64,000 nucleotides of DNA from Halogeometricum sp. S1BR25-6 (GCF_031624495.1 NZ_JAMQOP010000006.1:1-64000), one strand, 5' to 3'; shown: positions 34,500 to 43,113, counted from the stretch's first letter. Program-made: numbers and translations. Notes: generated from the sequence alone by a model not told the origin.

Positions 34500-35753
34500 A
34501 TGCGTCTCCTTCCGGAGCGAATCGACGACCTCGCCTCAGTCGAGGTCGGCCAGACGCCAAGTGAGGTCATCCATTCGGAGAATAAACTCGACCTCCTGCA
34601 CTACGAGGCCCTGACCGACGCCCGACACGACGCGCCCCTGCTCGTCGTCTACGCGTTGATCAACCGACCATATATCCTCGACCTCCAGCCGGACAAGAGC
34701 GTCGTACGACAGTTTCTTGAGGACGGCTTCGACGTCTATCTCATCGACTGGGGGGAACCGTCCCGACTCGACGCGTCGCTGACGCTGGGAGACTACGTGA
34801 ATCGATACATCGACAACTGCGTCGATGTCGTCCGCAATCGAACTGAAACTGACGAAATCAATGTCCTCGGTTACTGCATGGGCGGGACGCTGAGCACGAT
34901 GTACGCGGCGCTCCATCCGGAGAAGGTCCGTAATCTCGGCCTCATGGCGACGGGGTTGTGTTTCGACGATACGGGTGGTATCCTCGAACAATGGGGAAGC
35001 GAGGAGTACTTCGATCCAGGAGCGATTACCGAGACGTACGGAAACGTCCCGGCGGAGTTTCTTGCGACGGGGTTCGCCCAGATGAATCCCATCGAGAATT
35101 ACGCCGGGAAGTACACGATCCTGTTCGATAATCTCGACGATAAGACGGCGGTCAAGAACTTTGGCAGGATGGAACGCTGGGTGCGCGATGGGGTTGACGT
35201 TGCTGGTGAGGCCTACCGCCAGTTCATCGAGGAGATTTACCAGGAGAACGCGCTCTACCAGAACGAGCTCGTCTTGGACGGCGACCACGTCGACATCGGG
35301 AACCTCACGATGCCGGTGTTACAGATTATCGGCTCGTTCGACCACCTCATCCCGCCGGAGGCGAGCAAGCCCTTCACCGAGGTTATTCCAAGTGAGGACA
35401 CCGACATATACGAATTCCCGACCGGCCACATCGGGATGGCGGTCTCAGGGAAGGCTCACGCGGAACTGTGGCCCCGCGTTGCAACGTGGTTCCGGGAGCG
35501 ACCGATAACACAGACTGAGGTGTCGGCCACGATCAGCCACGGTGAAGCTAAAGCAGAGGCTGACCAGGATCAGTCGTTGCAGACGGTCGACGGGATCGGT
35601 CCGACGTATGAGGAGCGTCTCCACGATGCAGGGATCACGACGGTGACGCAACTCGCTGGTGAAGAAGCTACTTCTCTCGCCATTCGGCTCGGGCTGAGCG
35701 AGTCACGGGTTGCCTCTTGGATCGAGCAAGCGAGACAAATGACGACCGACTAA
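34500..35753 (+). CDS. phaC: PHA synthase PhaC (class III type), 5' end damaged
   Basis: Polymerises 3-hydroxyacyl-CoA into polyhydroxyalkanoate granules, normally with PhaE. The alpha/beta-hydrolase core has the lipase-like box GYCMGG with Cys126, plus Asp281 (SFDHLIPP) and His310 (PTGHIGM). The C-terminal extension (VDGIGPTYEERLHDAGITT) is a helix-hairpin-helix typical of haloarchaeal PhaC. Upstream in the same frame, ATG 34422 (MTMHPFTAPLELQRRTLE) runs into TGA at 34476-34478. The conserved N-terminus is thus cut off, and translation must restart at ATG 34500, leaving 417 aa that still include the whole core. Whether this form is active or soluble is open. No phaE is adjacent. Confidence 0.88.
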   Translation: MRLLPERIDDLASVEVGQTPSEVIHSENKLDLLHYEALTDARHDAPLLVVYALINRPYILDLQPDKSVVRQFLEDGFDVYLIDWGEPSRLDASLTLGDYVNRYIDNCVDVVRNRTETDEINVLGYCMGGTLSTMYAALHPEKVRNLGLMATGLCFDDTGGILEQWGSEEYFDPGAITETYGNVPAEFLATGFAQMNPIENYAGKYTILFDNLDDKTAVKNFGRMERWVRDGVDVAGEAYRQFIEEIYQENALYQNELVLDGDHVDIGNLTMPVLQIIGSFDHLIPPEASKPFTEVIPSEDTDIYEFPTGHIGMAVSGKAHAELWPRVATWFRERPITQTEVSATISHGEAKAEADQDQSLQTVDGIGPTYEERLHDAGITTVTQLAGEEATSLAIRLGLSESRVASWIEQARQMTTD

Positions 35754-35842
35754 AGCCGTGGATTGCTGATAACCAATCAGTTGAGAGCACACTGCGAGCA
35801 ATAGACGGGCGTGGATTCGCCTCTTGGAGTGTTCACCTTGTA

Positions 35843-36805
35843 TCAGTGGGCGTGGGAGCTAAGATGGGTTCGACGGTCGCCGTATGCCGGGCTCAATTCG
35901 ATGGTGGCGTGATCAACTCCGTGCTCCTCGAGGACGTGATGGATTTGTTGGGTGACTGTGTCGGCCTCGCTCATCGTCTCGACTGACGTTTCGACGTGTG
36001 CCGTCGCGACCGTGATCTGACTACAGATCTGCCACGCGTGCCAGTCATCAATGTGGTCGACACCGTCGACGGCTTCGATATCCTCCCGGACGTGCTCGGG
36101 CTGGAACGGTGTCTTCATGAAGAAGATAGCGCCGCTTCCACGCAGGACCTTCCCGGCAGACCACAGGACGATGCCAGCGATAAGCGCAGCAGCGATCGGA
36201 TCGATGACGGTGATTCCGGTGACTTCGACCACAACAACGGAGATGATGACGGCGATCGACCCGCCAGCGTCCCCGAGGAGATGATAGAACGCGCCCTTCT
36301 CGTTGAGACTCATCTCCCCACCCTGGAGGATGAAGACGCTGCCGACGTTCACTGCGAGCCCGCCGATTGCGATTACGATCGTCGGGACCGTCCCGATCTC
36401 GATCGGGGTCAGGAACCGCTGATAGGACTCCCAGAGGATGTACCCGACCATTGGGATGAGCAAGACGCCGTTGAGGAAGGCAGCCAGCGGTTCGAGCCGG
36501 TGGAGCCCGTACGACCACCACTCTGACCCCTCGTATCTATCCGCGACGTAGGAGGCGGTAAACGCCATCACGTACGCCAGCGCGTCGAATAGCATGTGGA
36601 CGGCGTCGCTGATGAGCGCAACAGAGCCGAAGAGGAGTCCCCCAGCGAGTTCAACGACGAAGCCGACGATGTTGATGGCGGAGACGAGTGCCAGCTTTCG
36701 ACTGCTAGCCGACCCCCCGTGCCCGTGGCCAGGATCGTGATCATGCGAGTGTCCATGGGCTTTGTCCCCGTGATCGTGATGCGCGACGCCACTCTCGTCG
36801 GTCAT
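35843..36805 (-). CDS. czcD: Cation diffusion facilitator (CzcD-type metal exporter)
   Basis: Proton-driven efflux of Zn/Co/Cd-type ions. The N-terminal His-rich tail (HHDHGDKAHGHSHDHDPGHG) is followed by six transmembrane helices with the conserved ALISDAVHMLFDALAY (His-x3-Asp site) and HLLGDAGGSIAVIIS (second HxxxD site). The cytoplasmic ferredoxin-like domain follows (GVDHIDDWHAWQICSQITV). At 320 aa it is complete. A TATA-like TTTAATAAAC lies about 30 bases upstream of ATG 36805. It opens the metal island on this side. Confidence 0.93.
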   Translation of the reverse strand: MTDESGVAHHDHGDKAHGHSHDHDPGHGHGGSASSRKLALVSAINIVGFVVELAGGLLFGSVALISDAVHMLFDALAYVMAFTASYVADRYEGSEWWSYGLHRLEPLAAFLNGVLLIPMVGYILWESYQRFLTPIEIGTVPTIVIAIGGLAVNVGSVFILQGGEMSLNEKGAFYHLLGDAGGSIAVIISVVVVEVTGITVIDPIAAALIAGIVLWSAGKVLRGSGAIFFMKTPFQPEHVREDIEAVDGVDHIDDWHAWQICSQITVATAHVETSVETMSEADTVTQQIHHVLEEHGVDHATIELSPAYGDRRTHLSSHAH

Positions 36806-36962
36806 TCGTGACAGGTCGTACTCGAACGAGGTTTATTAAACACCGTATCAGTTATCCGGCCACCTATCCACAATATCTAGCATATTATTGGCACAAAATT
36901 AGCAACCACGGCTGCATTCTCGGTTCCGGGAAGTGTGTTTCGTGGTCAGGTTGTTAGTCCCA

Positions 36963-37553
36963 TCATCTGATAACGATGCCACCGTCGATTTCCATGTACG
37001 GGTGTCCATAGCCACAGTAGGTCAGGCAACTCAGCGTGTAATCGCCCCGTTGCGTCGCCCCTAACTGTCGAATGATGGGTCTGGTGGCATTTTGCGGAAG
37101 TGCAACCGGGTGCATCATCATTCCGCCGCCCATGTGAACCTGTCCGGAGGGCGTGATCGCGAGACTGTGGTCTGGGTACTGCTCATTTGCTTCTTCGAGT
37201 AGCTCGTGGAAGTCGCCGTCGGCCGGGGCCGGGATGCGTTCCTCGTTTCGTTCTTCGAGGGCCTCGTGGTCGGGAAGGGCGTCTCGAATCGACGCTGGGA
37301 GGGATTGGACGGCCTGACTCGCGAGCGTGTTGAACGATACGACACGGAGAACATCGTTCCGTTGCAGTCTGATGCGGTCCTGTTCCTCGCCGGACTCGTC
37401 GACGATGATGAAGCCCCAGTGATACGCGCCGACGTATATCGTTCGATCGACCCCGCCGCTGCTTCCCGGGAGATTCCCGACGCAGCCCGAGAGACTTGCG
37501 AGCCCAGCTCCGAGTGCAGTGAGAAACTCACGTCGCTGTACTGTCGGGGACAT
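36963..37553 (-). CDS. Tat lipoprotein with a CuA-type copper motif
   Basis: 196 aa. Twin-arginine signal (QRREFLTALGAGLASLSGC) with lipobox Cys24, so it is exported folded and anchored. The C-terminus has CLTYCGYGHPYM: Cys176-x3-Cys180-x3-His184-x2-Met187. This is the CuA ligand pattern of cytochrome oxidase subunit II and nitrous-oxide reductase; the remaining ligand could be His45 (YHWGF). A Met/His-rich segment (HMGGGMMMHP) lies before it. There is no haem-copper oxidase gene nearby and no transmembrane hairpin, so it is not an ordinary subunit II. A copper carrier or electron shuttle on the outer face is inferred. It is followed by the CDF gene on the same strand. Confidence 0.8.
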   Translation of the reverse strand: MSPTVQRREFLTALGAGLASLSGCVGNLPGSSGGVDRTIYVGAYHWGFIIVDESGEEQDRIRLQRNDVLRVVSFNTLASQAVQSLPASIRDALPDHEALEERNEERIPAPADGDFHELLEEANEQYPDHSLAITPSGQVHMGGGMMMHPVALPQNATRPIIRQLGATQRGDYTLSCLTYCGYGHPYMEIDGGIVIR

Positions 37554-37562
37554 GATTGCAGA

Positions 37563-37931
37563 CTACTGCGACTCCTCGCGGGTGAGTTTCGCACGCCGTT
37601 CCTCGAACTCCTCGTCGGAGAGATCGCCGCGTGCGTACGCCACTCGGAGCTCTTCGAGTGCCCTATCAGTGGTTAGCGACGACCCGACCCCACCGACAAG
37701 GCCGCGATAGAGGAGGTAGCCGATGCCGACGAGGACGACGAGCCAGACGAGCATCATCCCGACGCCCCACAGTGGCGAGAGGCCGCCGGCCGTGCCACCG
37801 CCCCACCACCAGCCCATCATCCCCATCATTGGAGCAGCGAAAACCATCATTAACATCGGAAACAGGACGATCACTGCGAGGACGATCAGGACGATTCGGA
37901 GCAGGCCGTCGGACGTGCGCTCTGTCGACAT
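37563..37931 (-). CDS. SHOCT-domain membrane protein with Met-rich segment
   Basis: 122 aa. Two hydrophobic stretches surround a Met/Gly/Trp segment (FAAPMMGMMGWWWGGG), and the C-terminal cytoplasmic tail is a SHOCT helix (LEELRVAYARGDLSDEEFEE). SHOCT motifs are short oligomerisation or localisation tails. This is one of four such tails in 6 kb. It lies nine bases before the CuA-motif gene and is probably co-transcribed with it. Met-rich segments near the outer membrane surface commonly bind Cu(I), so copper handling is inferred. Confidence 0.85.
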   Translation of the reverse strand: MSTERTSDGLLRIVLIVLAVIVLFPMLMMVFAAPMMGMMGWWWGGGTAGGLSPLWGVGMMLVWLVVLVGIGYLLYRGLVGGVGSSLTTDRALEELRVAYARGDLSDEEFEERRAKLTREESQ

Positions 37932-38057
37932 GGGTAACCACTACTGACTTCGCCGGCTGCATTCATAAAGTTGGACGACCAGTACTGCTCCATTGGTGGT
38001 TCTTAGACTGGACGGCGGCCAATACATCGCTCTGTGTCTTGATTGGGGTGAGTCCAC

Positions 38058-38279
38058 TCAGCAGCAGTCGGGGTCGTCGGGCGACCACTCGCACGCGTTG
38101 CCAGTCGTCAAGTTGTTTTCGTCAACGTAGGTCGAGAGACACGCGTAGTTGCAGAAGTAGGTCGGCGACCCGCAGTCGTCGGTACAGTCGCGCACACAGA
38201 TCGGGTCGTGGTCGAAGATACGCGACCCGCAGTAGGCGCACGTCTCATCAACGTTGGGGAGTTCGACAGTCGTAGACAT
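38058..38279 (-). CDS. Small Cys-rich zinc-finger-like protein (73 aa)
   Basis: From ATG 38279 (MSTTVELPNVDETCAYCGS) it contains ten Cys in pairs (CAYC, CVRDC, CNYAC and a final CC), with one YFCNYACLSTYVDE stretch similar to TRASH/YHS-type metal-sensing fingers. The frame opens at 38378, but those residues are basic and unlike coding. Such small proteins near metal genes may bind copper or zinc. Function unknown. Confidence 0.65.
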   Translation of the reverse strand: MSTTVELPNVDETCAYCGSRIFDHDPICVRDCTDDCGSPTYFCNYACLSTYVDENNLTTGNACEWSPDDPDCC

Positions 38280-38378
38280 ACCTGTGCTACGGGCACGAGT
38301 CAAAAACGTATTTCGCCAGCTGACCATCGATATACTCCACCTCCGGGCTGAAGGCGGTGTGTGAGTGACAAGGAACAA

Positions 38379-38543
38379 CTAGAACTCGATCGCACCGATC
38401 ATCGGCTCGCCGACGCACTTCGGGCAGACATCGGTGTCGTATTTCTCCATACAGTGTCGGTGGCAGGAGATCCCGCAGTGCTCGCAGACGAACACCTCGT
38501 CGTCGCGAGCGCATTCCGAGTCACAGATGTAGCACTGAACCAT
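38379..38543 (-). CDS. Small RING/zinc-ribbon-like protein (54 aa)
   Basis: Pattern CYIC, CEHC, CHRHC, CPKC (from MVQCYICDSECARDDEVFVC to DTDVCPKCVGEP) resembles a cross-brace zinc finger of PHD/RING type, with eight Cys/His ligands. ATG 38543 gives the compact form. It is on the same strand as the 73-aa Cys-rich gene, about 100 bases upstream. It is probably a protein-protein or nucleic-acid adaptor; no enzyme activity is implied. Confidence 0.65.
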   Translation of the reverse strand: MVQCYICDSECARDDEVFVCEHCGISCHRHCMEKYDTDVCPKCVGEPMIGAIEF

Positions 38544-38781
38544 GGATACTCGAACGTTAACTCGCAAGCCGCATCAACGCTATGCTCGGCGCCTGATAGG
38601 TGGCTGATCTTCATCACGGTTACCGACCAAGTCTACTCCTGTTTGGAGACAAAATGAATGCCAAATCGTTGGCTACCCATTGCTCTCTTCGGGATACAAC
38701 CCGATCTCTGGGTACTTTGACGGAGTTAACTTTCGATTCTTAACAACAATTCGATTGAATGAGTAGAACGTCTTTCTACGT

Positions 38782-39507
38782 ATGGACACGACCACGGCGC
38801 CCACGGAGACGCTCGGTGGTAGCAAGACGCTCGTTCGAGGCAACGCCCTCGAGAAAACCTACGGGTCACGACTCCCGTTGGGACGGTCGACACCCGTTCT
38901 CACCGGTGCGGATATCGAGGTCCATGCTGGCGAGATCGTCGGCATCGTCGGCGAGAATGGGTCGGGCAAGTCCACGCTGATGAAGATTCTCGTCGGGGTT
39001 CTCGACCACGACGCGGGCACGGTCCAACGGCATGGAACCGTCGGATGGTGTCCGCAGGAACCCCTGCTCTACGATCGGTTGACCGTCTCAGAAACGTTCC
39101 GGCTGTTCGGCGCTGGCTACGACATGACGCGCGAGAAAATCGACGCGGCGAAGCAAAGACTGGCGGACGAACTCGACTTCGAGCAGTACCTTGACTACCG
39201 GATCGACCAGCTCAGCGGCGGGAACCGACAGAAGGTCAACCTCAGTGTCGCGTTGATGCACGACCCGGATGTCCTCATGCTCGACGAACCCTACACGGGG
39301 TTCGACTGGGAGACTTACCTGCGATTCTGGGACATGGCCCAGGACCTCGCGAACGACGGCACTGCCGTCGTCATGATCTCCCACCTAATTGAGGAGCGGA
39401 GTCGACTCGATCGCGTCTTCGAGGTGCGAGACGGACTGGTTCACGACGTGACCGACGAAGAGACCGAGAGCGGACTCAGGAGCGACCCGGAGGGGGAACA
39501 TGAATAG
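38782..39507 (+). CDS. ABC transporter ATP-binding protein
   Basis: 241 aa. Walker A is GENGSGKST (57-65), the Q-loop region is WCPQEPLLYDRLTVSE, the signature is QLSGGNRQKVNLSVAL, and Walker B is DVLMLDEPYTGFDW. The switch His is in VVMISHLIEE. The short form with the Phe/Asp after Walker B belongs to ABC-2 type exporters of the NosF/CcmA class. It overlaps the first permease gene by eight bases. Substrate is unknown; context suggests metal stress or assembly of exported copper proteins (NosDFY-like), which is inference. Confidence 0.92.
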   Translation: MDTTTAPTETLGGSKTLVRGNALEKTYGSRLPLGRSTPVLTGADIEVHAGEIVGIVGENGSGKSTLMKILVGVLDHDAGTVQRHGTVGWCPQEPLLYDRLTVSETFRLFGAGYDMTREKIDAAKQRLADELDFEQYLDYRIDQLSGGNRQKVNLSVALMHDPDVLMLDEPYTGFDWETYLRFWDMAQDLANDGTAVVMISHLIEERSRLDRVFEVRDGLVHDVTDEETESGLRSDPEGEHE

Positions 39508-40237
39508 GTTCGTCGTCGGCGTTCGGGCGAACCTCCAGACGTTTGTCCGGACGCCCCTGAACGTCGTCCTTGCGCTGGTGCTCCCGCTCGTGGTCATCGA
39601 GGGGTGGGGCCAGGCGATGGCCGGACTGCCGTCAATGCCGACCGTCGAGGGGATTCCGCTCGACCTGGGACGCCTCCTCGGCGCGATCTTCGGCGTCGCC
39701 ATCATCGCCGGGCTGATGGGACTGGTCCAGATGATCAGTGCCCGGGAGGCTGACCGACGGCTCGTTCAGACCGGGTACGCGCCACGAACGCTGCTCGCGA
39801 CGCGGCTGGCGACTCTCGCGGGTGTCACGATCGTCGTCGCGGGGGTGAACTTCGGCGTCCTCTGGCTGACGATCGACGTCGAAGCACCCCTGTTTGTGTT
39901 CGCGTTCCTCGCGCTCGCGGGCGTCGTCTATGCTTTCCTCGGTGCGCTCGTCGGCGCAGTGCTTCCGCGACTGTTCGAGGGGTCGCTCGTCGTCGTCTTC
40001 CTCGCGATGATGGACGCGTTCCTCAGTGGCGACAGCCCGCTCGCCGCGGACGTCCCCGAGTTCGTCCAGTACTTCCCGTTGTATCATCCGAAGGAACTCC
40101 TCCAGTCGGCCGCCTTCGACGGTACGTTCGCTGCGGGTGACCTCGTCTTCGTCGGCGGGTACCTTCTCGTGTTGCTCGTCCTCGTGACTGCCGTATTCGG
40201 TGCGACGATGCGCACGGCCGGGGGGTGGTCAGCGTGA
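39500..40237 (+). CDS. ABC-2 type permease, first copy
   Basis: 245 aa with six hydrophobic segments (PLNVVLALVLPLVVIEGWG; LLGAIFGVAIIAGLMGLVQM; ATLAGVTIVVAGVNFGVLWL; LVVVFLAMMDAFLSG; FVGGYLLVLLVLVTAVFG). The loop with EADRRLVQTGYAPRTLLATR after helix 2 is a typical ABC-2 coupling region. It overlaps both neighbours by a few bases and forms a heterodimeric exporter with the next gene. Confidence 0.88.
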   Translation: MNRFVVGVRANLQTFVRTPLNVVLALVLPLVVIEGWGQAMAGLPSMPTVEGIPLDLGRLLGAIFGVAIIAGLMGLVQMISAREADRRLVQTGYAPRTLLATRLATLAGVTIVVAGVNFGVLWLTIDVEAPLFVFAFLALAGVVYAFLGALVGAVLPRLFEGSLVVVFLAMMDAFLSGDSPLAADVPEFVQYFPLYHPKELLQSAAFDGTFAAGDLVFVGGYLLVLLVLVTAVFGATMRTAGGWSA

Positions 40238-40986
40238 ACCGAACGGCCACGGCGTTCGGTATCGGGCTCCGGGAACACGCCCGCAACTACGTCCTCGTGG
40301 CGCTCCTGGTCGTCCTCCCAGTGTCGTTCATCACGCTCGCCTTCGCGGTCACCCAGGACGTCCAGATGCCGGTCCGGACGGTCGTCGACGGCGAGACGAC
40401 GACCGTGATGCGGGGGATGCCCGAGGTCCACGGCGTGATCATGACACCGATCACGAGTTCGTTCATCGCCGGCCTCGCCGGTCTATTCCTAATGCGCGAG
40501 GCGAGAGACACGGACGGCCGCCTCGCTGTCGTCGGCTACCGAGCACGGCAGGTCATCGCCGCACGGTTCGGCGTCCTTGCAGTCATCACGCTTGTCGTGG
40601 TCGCTGTCTCCGTCGGGGTGATGCTCATCGACTTCCAGCCCGAACAGCTGTGGTGGTTCGTCGCCGCGATGCTCGTCCTTTCAGTTACCTACGGACTTAT
40701 TGGGATGCTCGTCGGCGCCGCCTTCAACCGCCTCGCGGGCCTGTGGATTATGTTGATCCTCCCGATGATCGATATCGGGCTTTTCCAGGACCCGCTGTTC
40801 GTCCAGTCTGAACCCGAGTGGTGGATGAAACTCTTCCCGGGCTACCATCCCGTCCGCGTGATGGTCGATACCGGACTCACGACGGACCTGGACACGGCTG
40901 CGTCGCTCGGCTGGGGGGCCGGCTATCTCCTCGTCGTCGGACTCCTCGCCGTGTGGGTGTACTACCGCGGAACTCGAACGACGTGA
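40225..40986 (+). CDS. ABC-2 type permease, second copy
   Basis: 253 aa from GTG 40225, or 250 aa from GTG 40234 (VNRTATAFGIGLREHARNYV). Same topology as the first permease, with the matching coupling loop DTDGRLAVVGYRARQVIAAR and conserved ending FPGYHPVRVMVDTGLTTDL. The two permeases are paralogues and would make a heterodimeric pore driven by the 38782-39507 ATPase. Starts overlap, which implies translational coupling. No substrate motif is visible. Confidence 0.88.
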   Translation: MVSVNRTATAFGIGLREHARNYVLVALLVVLPVSFITLAFAVTQDVQMPVRTVVDGETTTVMRGMPEVHGVIMTPITSSFIAGLAGLFLMREARDTDGRLAVVGYRARQVIAARFGVLAVITLVVVAVSVGVMLIDFQPEQLWWFVAAMLVLSVTYGLIGMLVGAAFNRLAGLWIMLILPMIDIGLFQDPLFVQSEPEWWMKLFPGYHPVRVMVDTGLTTDLDTAASLGWGAGYLLVVGLLAVWVYYRGTRTT

Positions 40987-41081
40987 CGACGCGCTCGAAC
41001 GAAGGTGGTATCCGCGGCCGGACGGATCGATCGAGGGCACCCGACGCGATTCGCTGACTTACCGAACATCGACGAGGCGTT

Positions 41082-41816
41082 TCACCTGTCTTCCAACCGC
41101 TCACGACGCTTCTGGAACTCTTCTTCGTCGATCTCGCCTCGTGCGTAACGGCGTTGGAGGGTTTCCATCGCGGAATCATCGCTCTCGGGAGATGCGTCAC
41201 CTCGTCCTAGTGCCCAATAGAGGAGTCCGCCAGCTAAGCCGAGCATTCCGAGTGCCCCGCCGACGAACGGGACGCCGCCCCACCCGCCTCTCGAGCCACC
41301 CATCATGCCCCCTCCGCCGGGCCCCATCATGCCGCCACCGGTGCTCCCGCTTCCGTCGACGTCCGAGCCGATGGCCACGGCGCCGTTCTGGACGATCGTC
41401 TCGCTATCGGGGACCTCGCCGTCGGGGATTGAGCTCTCTTCGGCCGGGCCGCCGGGGCTGCCGACGACGATGCGGCCGACCATCCCGACCGACTTGTGCG
41501 GGATGCAGTAGTAGTCGTACGTGCCTGGCGTTTCGAACGTGTACTCGAAGCTTCCCGACGAGATGGTTCCACTGTCGAATGCGCTGGCGTCGGATGGAAT
41601 CCGATTCTCGTAGGCGGTCGCCGAGTGTGCTCCGGCCGCTAGCTCGAAGCGAACGGTCGTGCCGGGTTCGACGTGGAGTCCGATCGGGTCGAAGTAGTTG
41701 TTGCCCATCTTCACGACGGGCGTCTCCTGTGCGCTCGCTGGCTGAGAGATCCCTACACCGGCGACTGCGCCGGCACCGAGTACTCCCAGGAACTGACGTC
41801 GGTTATAGTTCGTCAT
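41082..41816 (-). CDS. Exported cupredoxin (halocyanin-like) fused to a membrane-SHOCT module
   Basis: 244 aa from ATG 41816 (MTNYNRRQFLGVLGAGAVAG). A Tat signal leads into a blue-copper domain with the four ligands: His in AGAHSATAYE, then Cys, His and Met in YYCIPHKSVGMVG. A Gly/Met-rich linker (GGGMMGPGGGGMMGGSRGG), one transmembrane helix (VGGALGMLGLAGGLLYWALG) and a cytoplasmic SHOCT tail (METLQRRYARGEIDEEEFQK) follow. The combination is unusual: the SHOCT tail is the same as in three neighbouring proteins. It probably receives copper or electrons outside and is tied to a shared complex inside (inference). Confidence 0.88.
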   Translation of the reverse strand: MTNYNRRQFLGVLGAGAVAGVGISQPASAQETPVVKMGNNYFDPIGLHVEPGTTVRFELAAGAHSATAYENRIPSDASAFDSGTISSGSFEYTFETPGTYDYYCIPHKSVGMVGRIVVGSPGGPAEESSIPDGEVPDSETIVQNGAVAIGSDVDGSGSTGGGMMGPGGGGMMGGSRGGWGGVPFVGGALGMLGLAGGLLYWALGRGDASPESDDSAMETLQRRYARGEIDEEEFQKRRERLEDR

Positions 41817-41841
41817 GTGGTTTGAATCAGTCTGTTGGTCG

Positions 41842-42150
41842 TTATTTTCGCACGACACCGACGAGGCGCTGGACGAATCCAGACGATTGCTGGGTCGCGC
41901 GCTCGATGGCTGACTCGAGGTCGTTCCGGTCGACGATGCCGATGAACTCGGCGGTCTGCTCTCCGTTCGCGTAGACGAGGGTCGTCGGCGTCTTTCGGAC
42001 GCCGTATTCTTCGGCTGTTTCGAGGTCCGTCTGAATGTCGACCTCTTTGAATTCCACGTCCGGATACTTGTCCTCGAGGCCGTCGTTTTTCTCCCGCTGT
42101 GTTGCGCATGCTCCGCACGTCTCTTGGGTGAAGAGGATTACTTCAGTCAC
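41842..42150 (-). CDS. Thioredoxin-fold protein with CGAC motif
   Basis: 102 aa from GTG 42150 (VTEVILFTQETCGACATQRE); ATG 42183 would add 11 residues. The redox-active pair is Cys-Gly-Ala-Cys, and the cis-Pro loop is VRKTPTTLVYANGE. No signal peptide, so it is cytosolic. It lies 26 bases upstream of the cupredoxin-SHOCT gene on the same strand and may keep Cys of copper proteins or chaperones reduced. Size and motif suit a mini-thioredoxin or glutaredoxin; the partner is unknown. Confidence 0.85.
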   Translation of the reverse strand: MTEVILFTQETCGACATQREKNDGLEDKYPDVEFKEVDIQTDLETAEEYGVRKTPTTLVYANGEQTAEFIGIVDRNDLESAIERATQQSSGFVQRLVGVVRK

Positions 42151-42326
42151 ATTGTACACTACGGTATTGTAACTTAACCACATTACTATTCAGAATTGTA
42201 AGCTGAGAGCCCCCCATTTCTTTGATTCGAAGACACGCTCGCACAGGTGTGATAGGACGGAGCCTGAGGAACAAAATCGAGTACACGGGCTTGTGGTATC
42301 CGAATCGCGGTGTGTACTCGTTGGGT

Positions 42327-42680
42327 TTACCCCGACCGTTCGAGTTTCTCGCGGCGGGATTCGAACTCTTCGTCGGTGAGGTCGCCGCGGGCGTACGCCG
42401 TGCGGAGTTCTTCCATCGCGGGGTTTCGAGACGTCTGCGTTTCGCTCATGCGCCGGAAGACGAGGTAGCCACCGCCGAGGAGGATGAGGAGGAAGATAAG
42501 CGGGACGAGCATCCCGATGAACGGCCACCACCCGCCAGTACCGCCATACTGGCCCATCATCCCGCCGTACCCCATCATTCCGCCGAATCCCATCCCCATT
42601 GTGAGCAACGGGAGCAAGATGATCGCTCCGAGTATCAGGAGAACGATCGTCGTGGTGTCGAGCTGGTTCGACGAAGCCAT
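42327..42680 (-). CDS. SHOCT-domain membrane protein with GGMMG segment
   Basis: 117 aa: first transmembrane helix (TTIVLLILGAIILLPLLTMG), then FGGMMGYGGMMGQYGGTGGW, a second helix (IGMLVPLIFLLILLGGGYLV), and the SHOCT tail (MEELRTAYARGDLTDEEFES). It is nearly the same design as 37563-37931 and 43198-43551. The Met-Met pairs would face the extracellular side between the helices and could bind Cu(I). It follows the DUF302 gene by five bases, so the two are one unit. Confidence 0.85.
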   Translation of the reverse strand: MASSNQLDTTTIVLLILGAIILLPLLTMGMGFGGMMGYGGMMGQYGGTGGWWPFIGMLVPLIFLLILLGGGYLVFRRMSETQTSRNPAMEELRTAYARGDLTDEEFESRREKLERSG

Positions 42681-42685
42681 CGAGA

Positions 42686-43102
42686 TCAGGCCTCCGACGT
42701 GGATCCGAGTTCGTTGGTGACGGCCGAGAGAACACGCTCGAAACGCTCGTTGACCTCGGTCGCGATCGAGTCGAGCGCATCGTTGTCCGCGATACCGACC
42801 AATTGCTTTGGATCAACGGCACTCACAACGATATCGCCGTCATCGGTTTCGTAGACGATGACGTTACACGGGAGGAGTGCGCCGAGTTCGATCTCTTCGG
42901 TCAGTCCCTCGTATGCCAGCGGGGGATTACACGCACCGAGAATGCGATACTGGCGGAACTCTTCGCCGAGTTTTTCCTTGAGCGTCGCCTGGATATCGAT
43001 GTCACAGAGGACGCCGAATCCTTCGTCTTTGAGCGCAGCGATTGTCTTGTCGACGACGTCGTCGAAATCGCCAGTGACTGAAGTCTGTATTGTGTATTCC
43101 AT
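42686..43102 (-). CDS. DUF302 protein
   Basis: 138 aa, soluble. The start MEYTIQTSVTGDFDDVVDKT and the central YRILGACNPPLAYEGLTEE, then LLPCNVIVYETDDGDIVVSA, are the DUF302 signature, with a conserved Cys in GACNPP and another in LPCN. The domain forms small dimers and is often found next to copper or heavy-metal genes, so metal or redox sensing has been suggested, without proof. It leads a two-gene unit with the downstream SHOCT protein. A short hairpin (43114-43127) lies directly upstream. Confidence 0.92.
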   Translation of the reverse strand: MEYTIQTSVTGDFDDVVDKTIAALKDEGFGVLCDIDIQATLKEKLGEEFRQYRILGACNPPLAYEGLTEEIELGALLPCNVIVYETDDGDIVVSAVDPKQLVGIADNDALDSIATEVNERFERVLSAVTNELGSTSEA

Positions 43103-43113
43103 GTAATATTATA

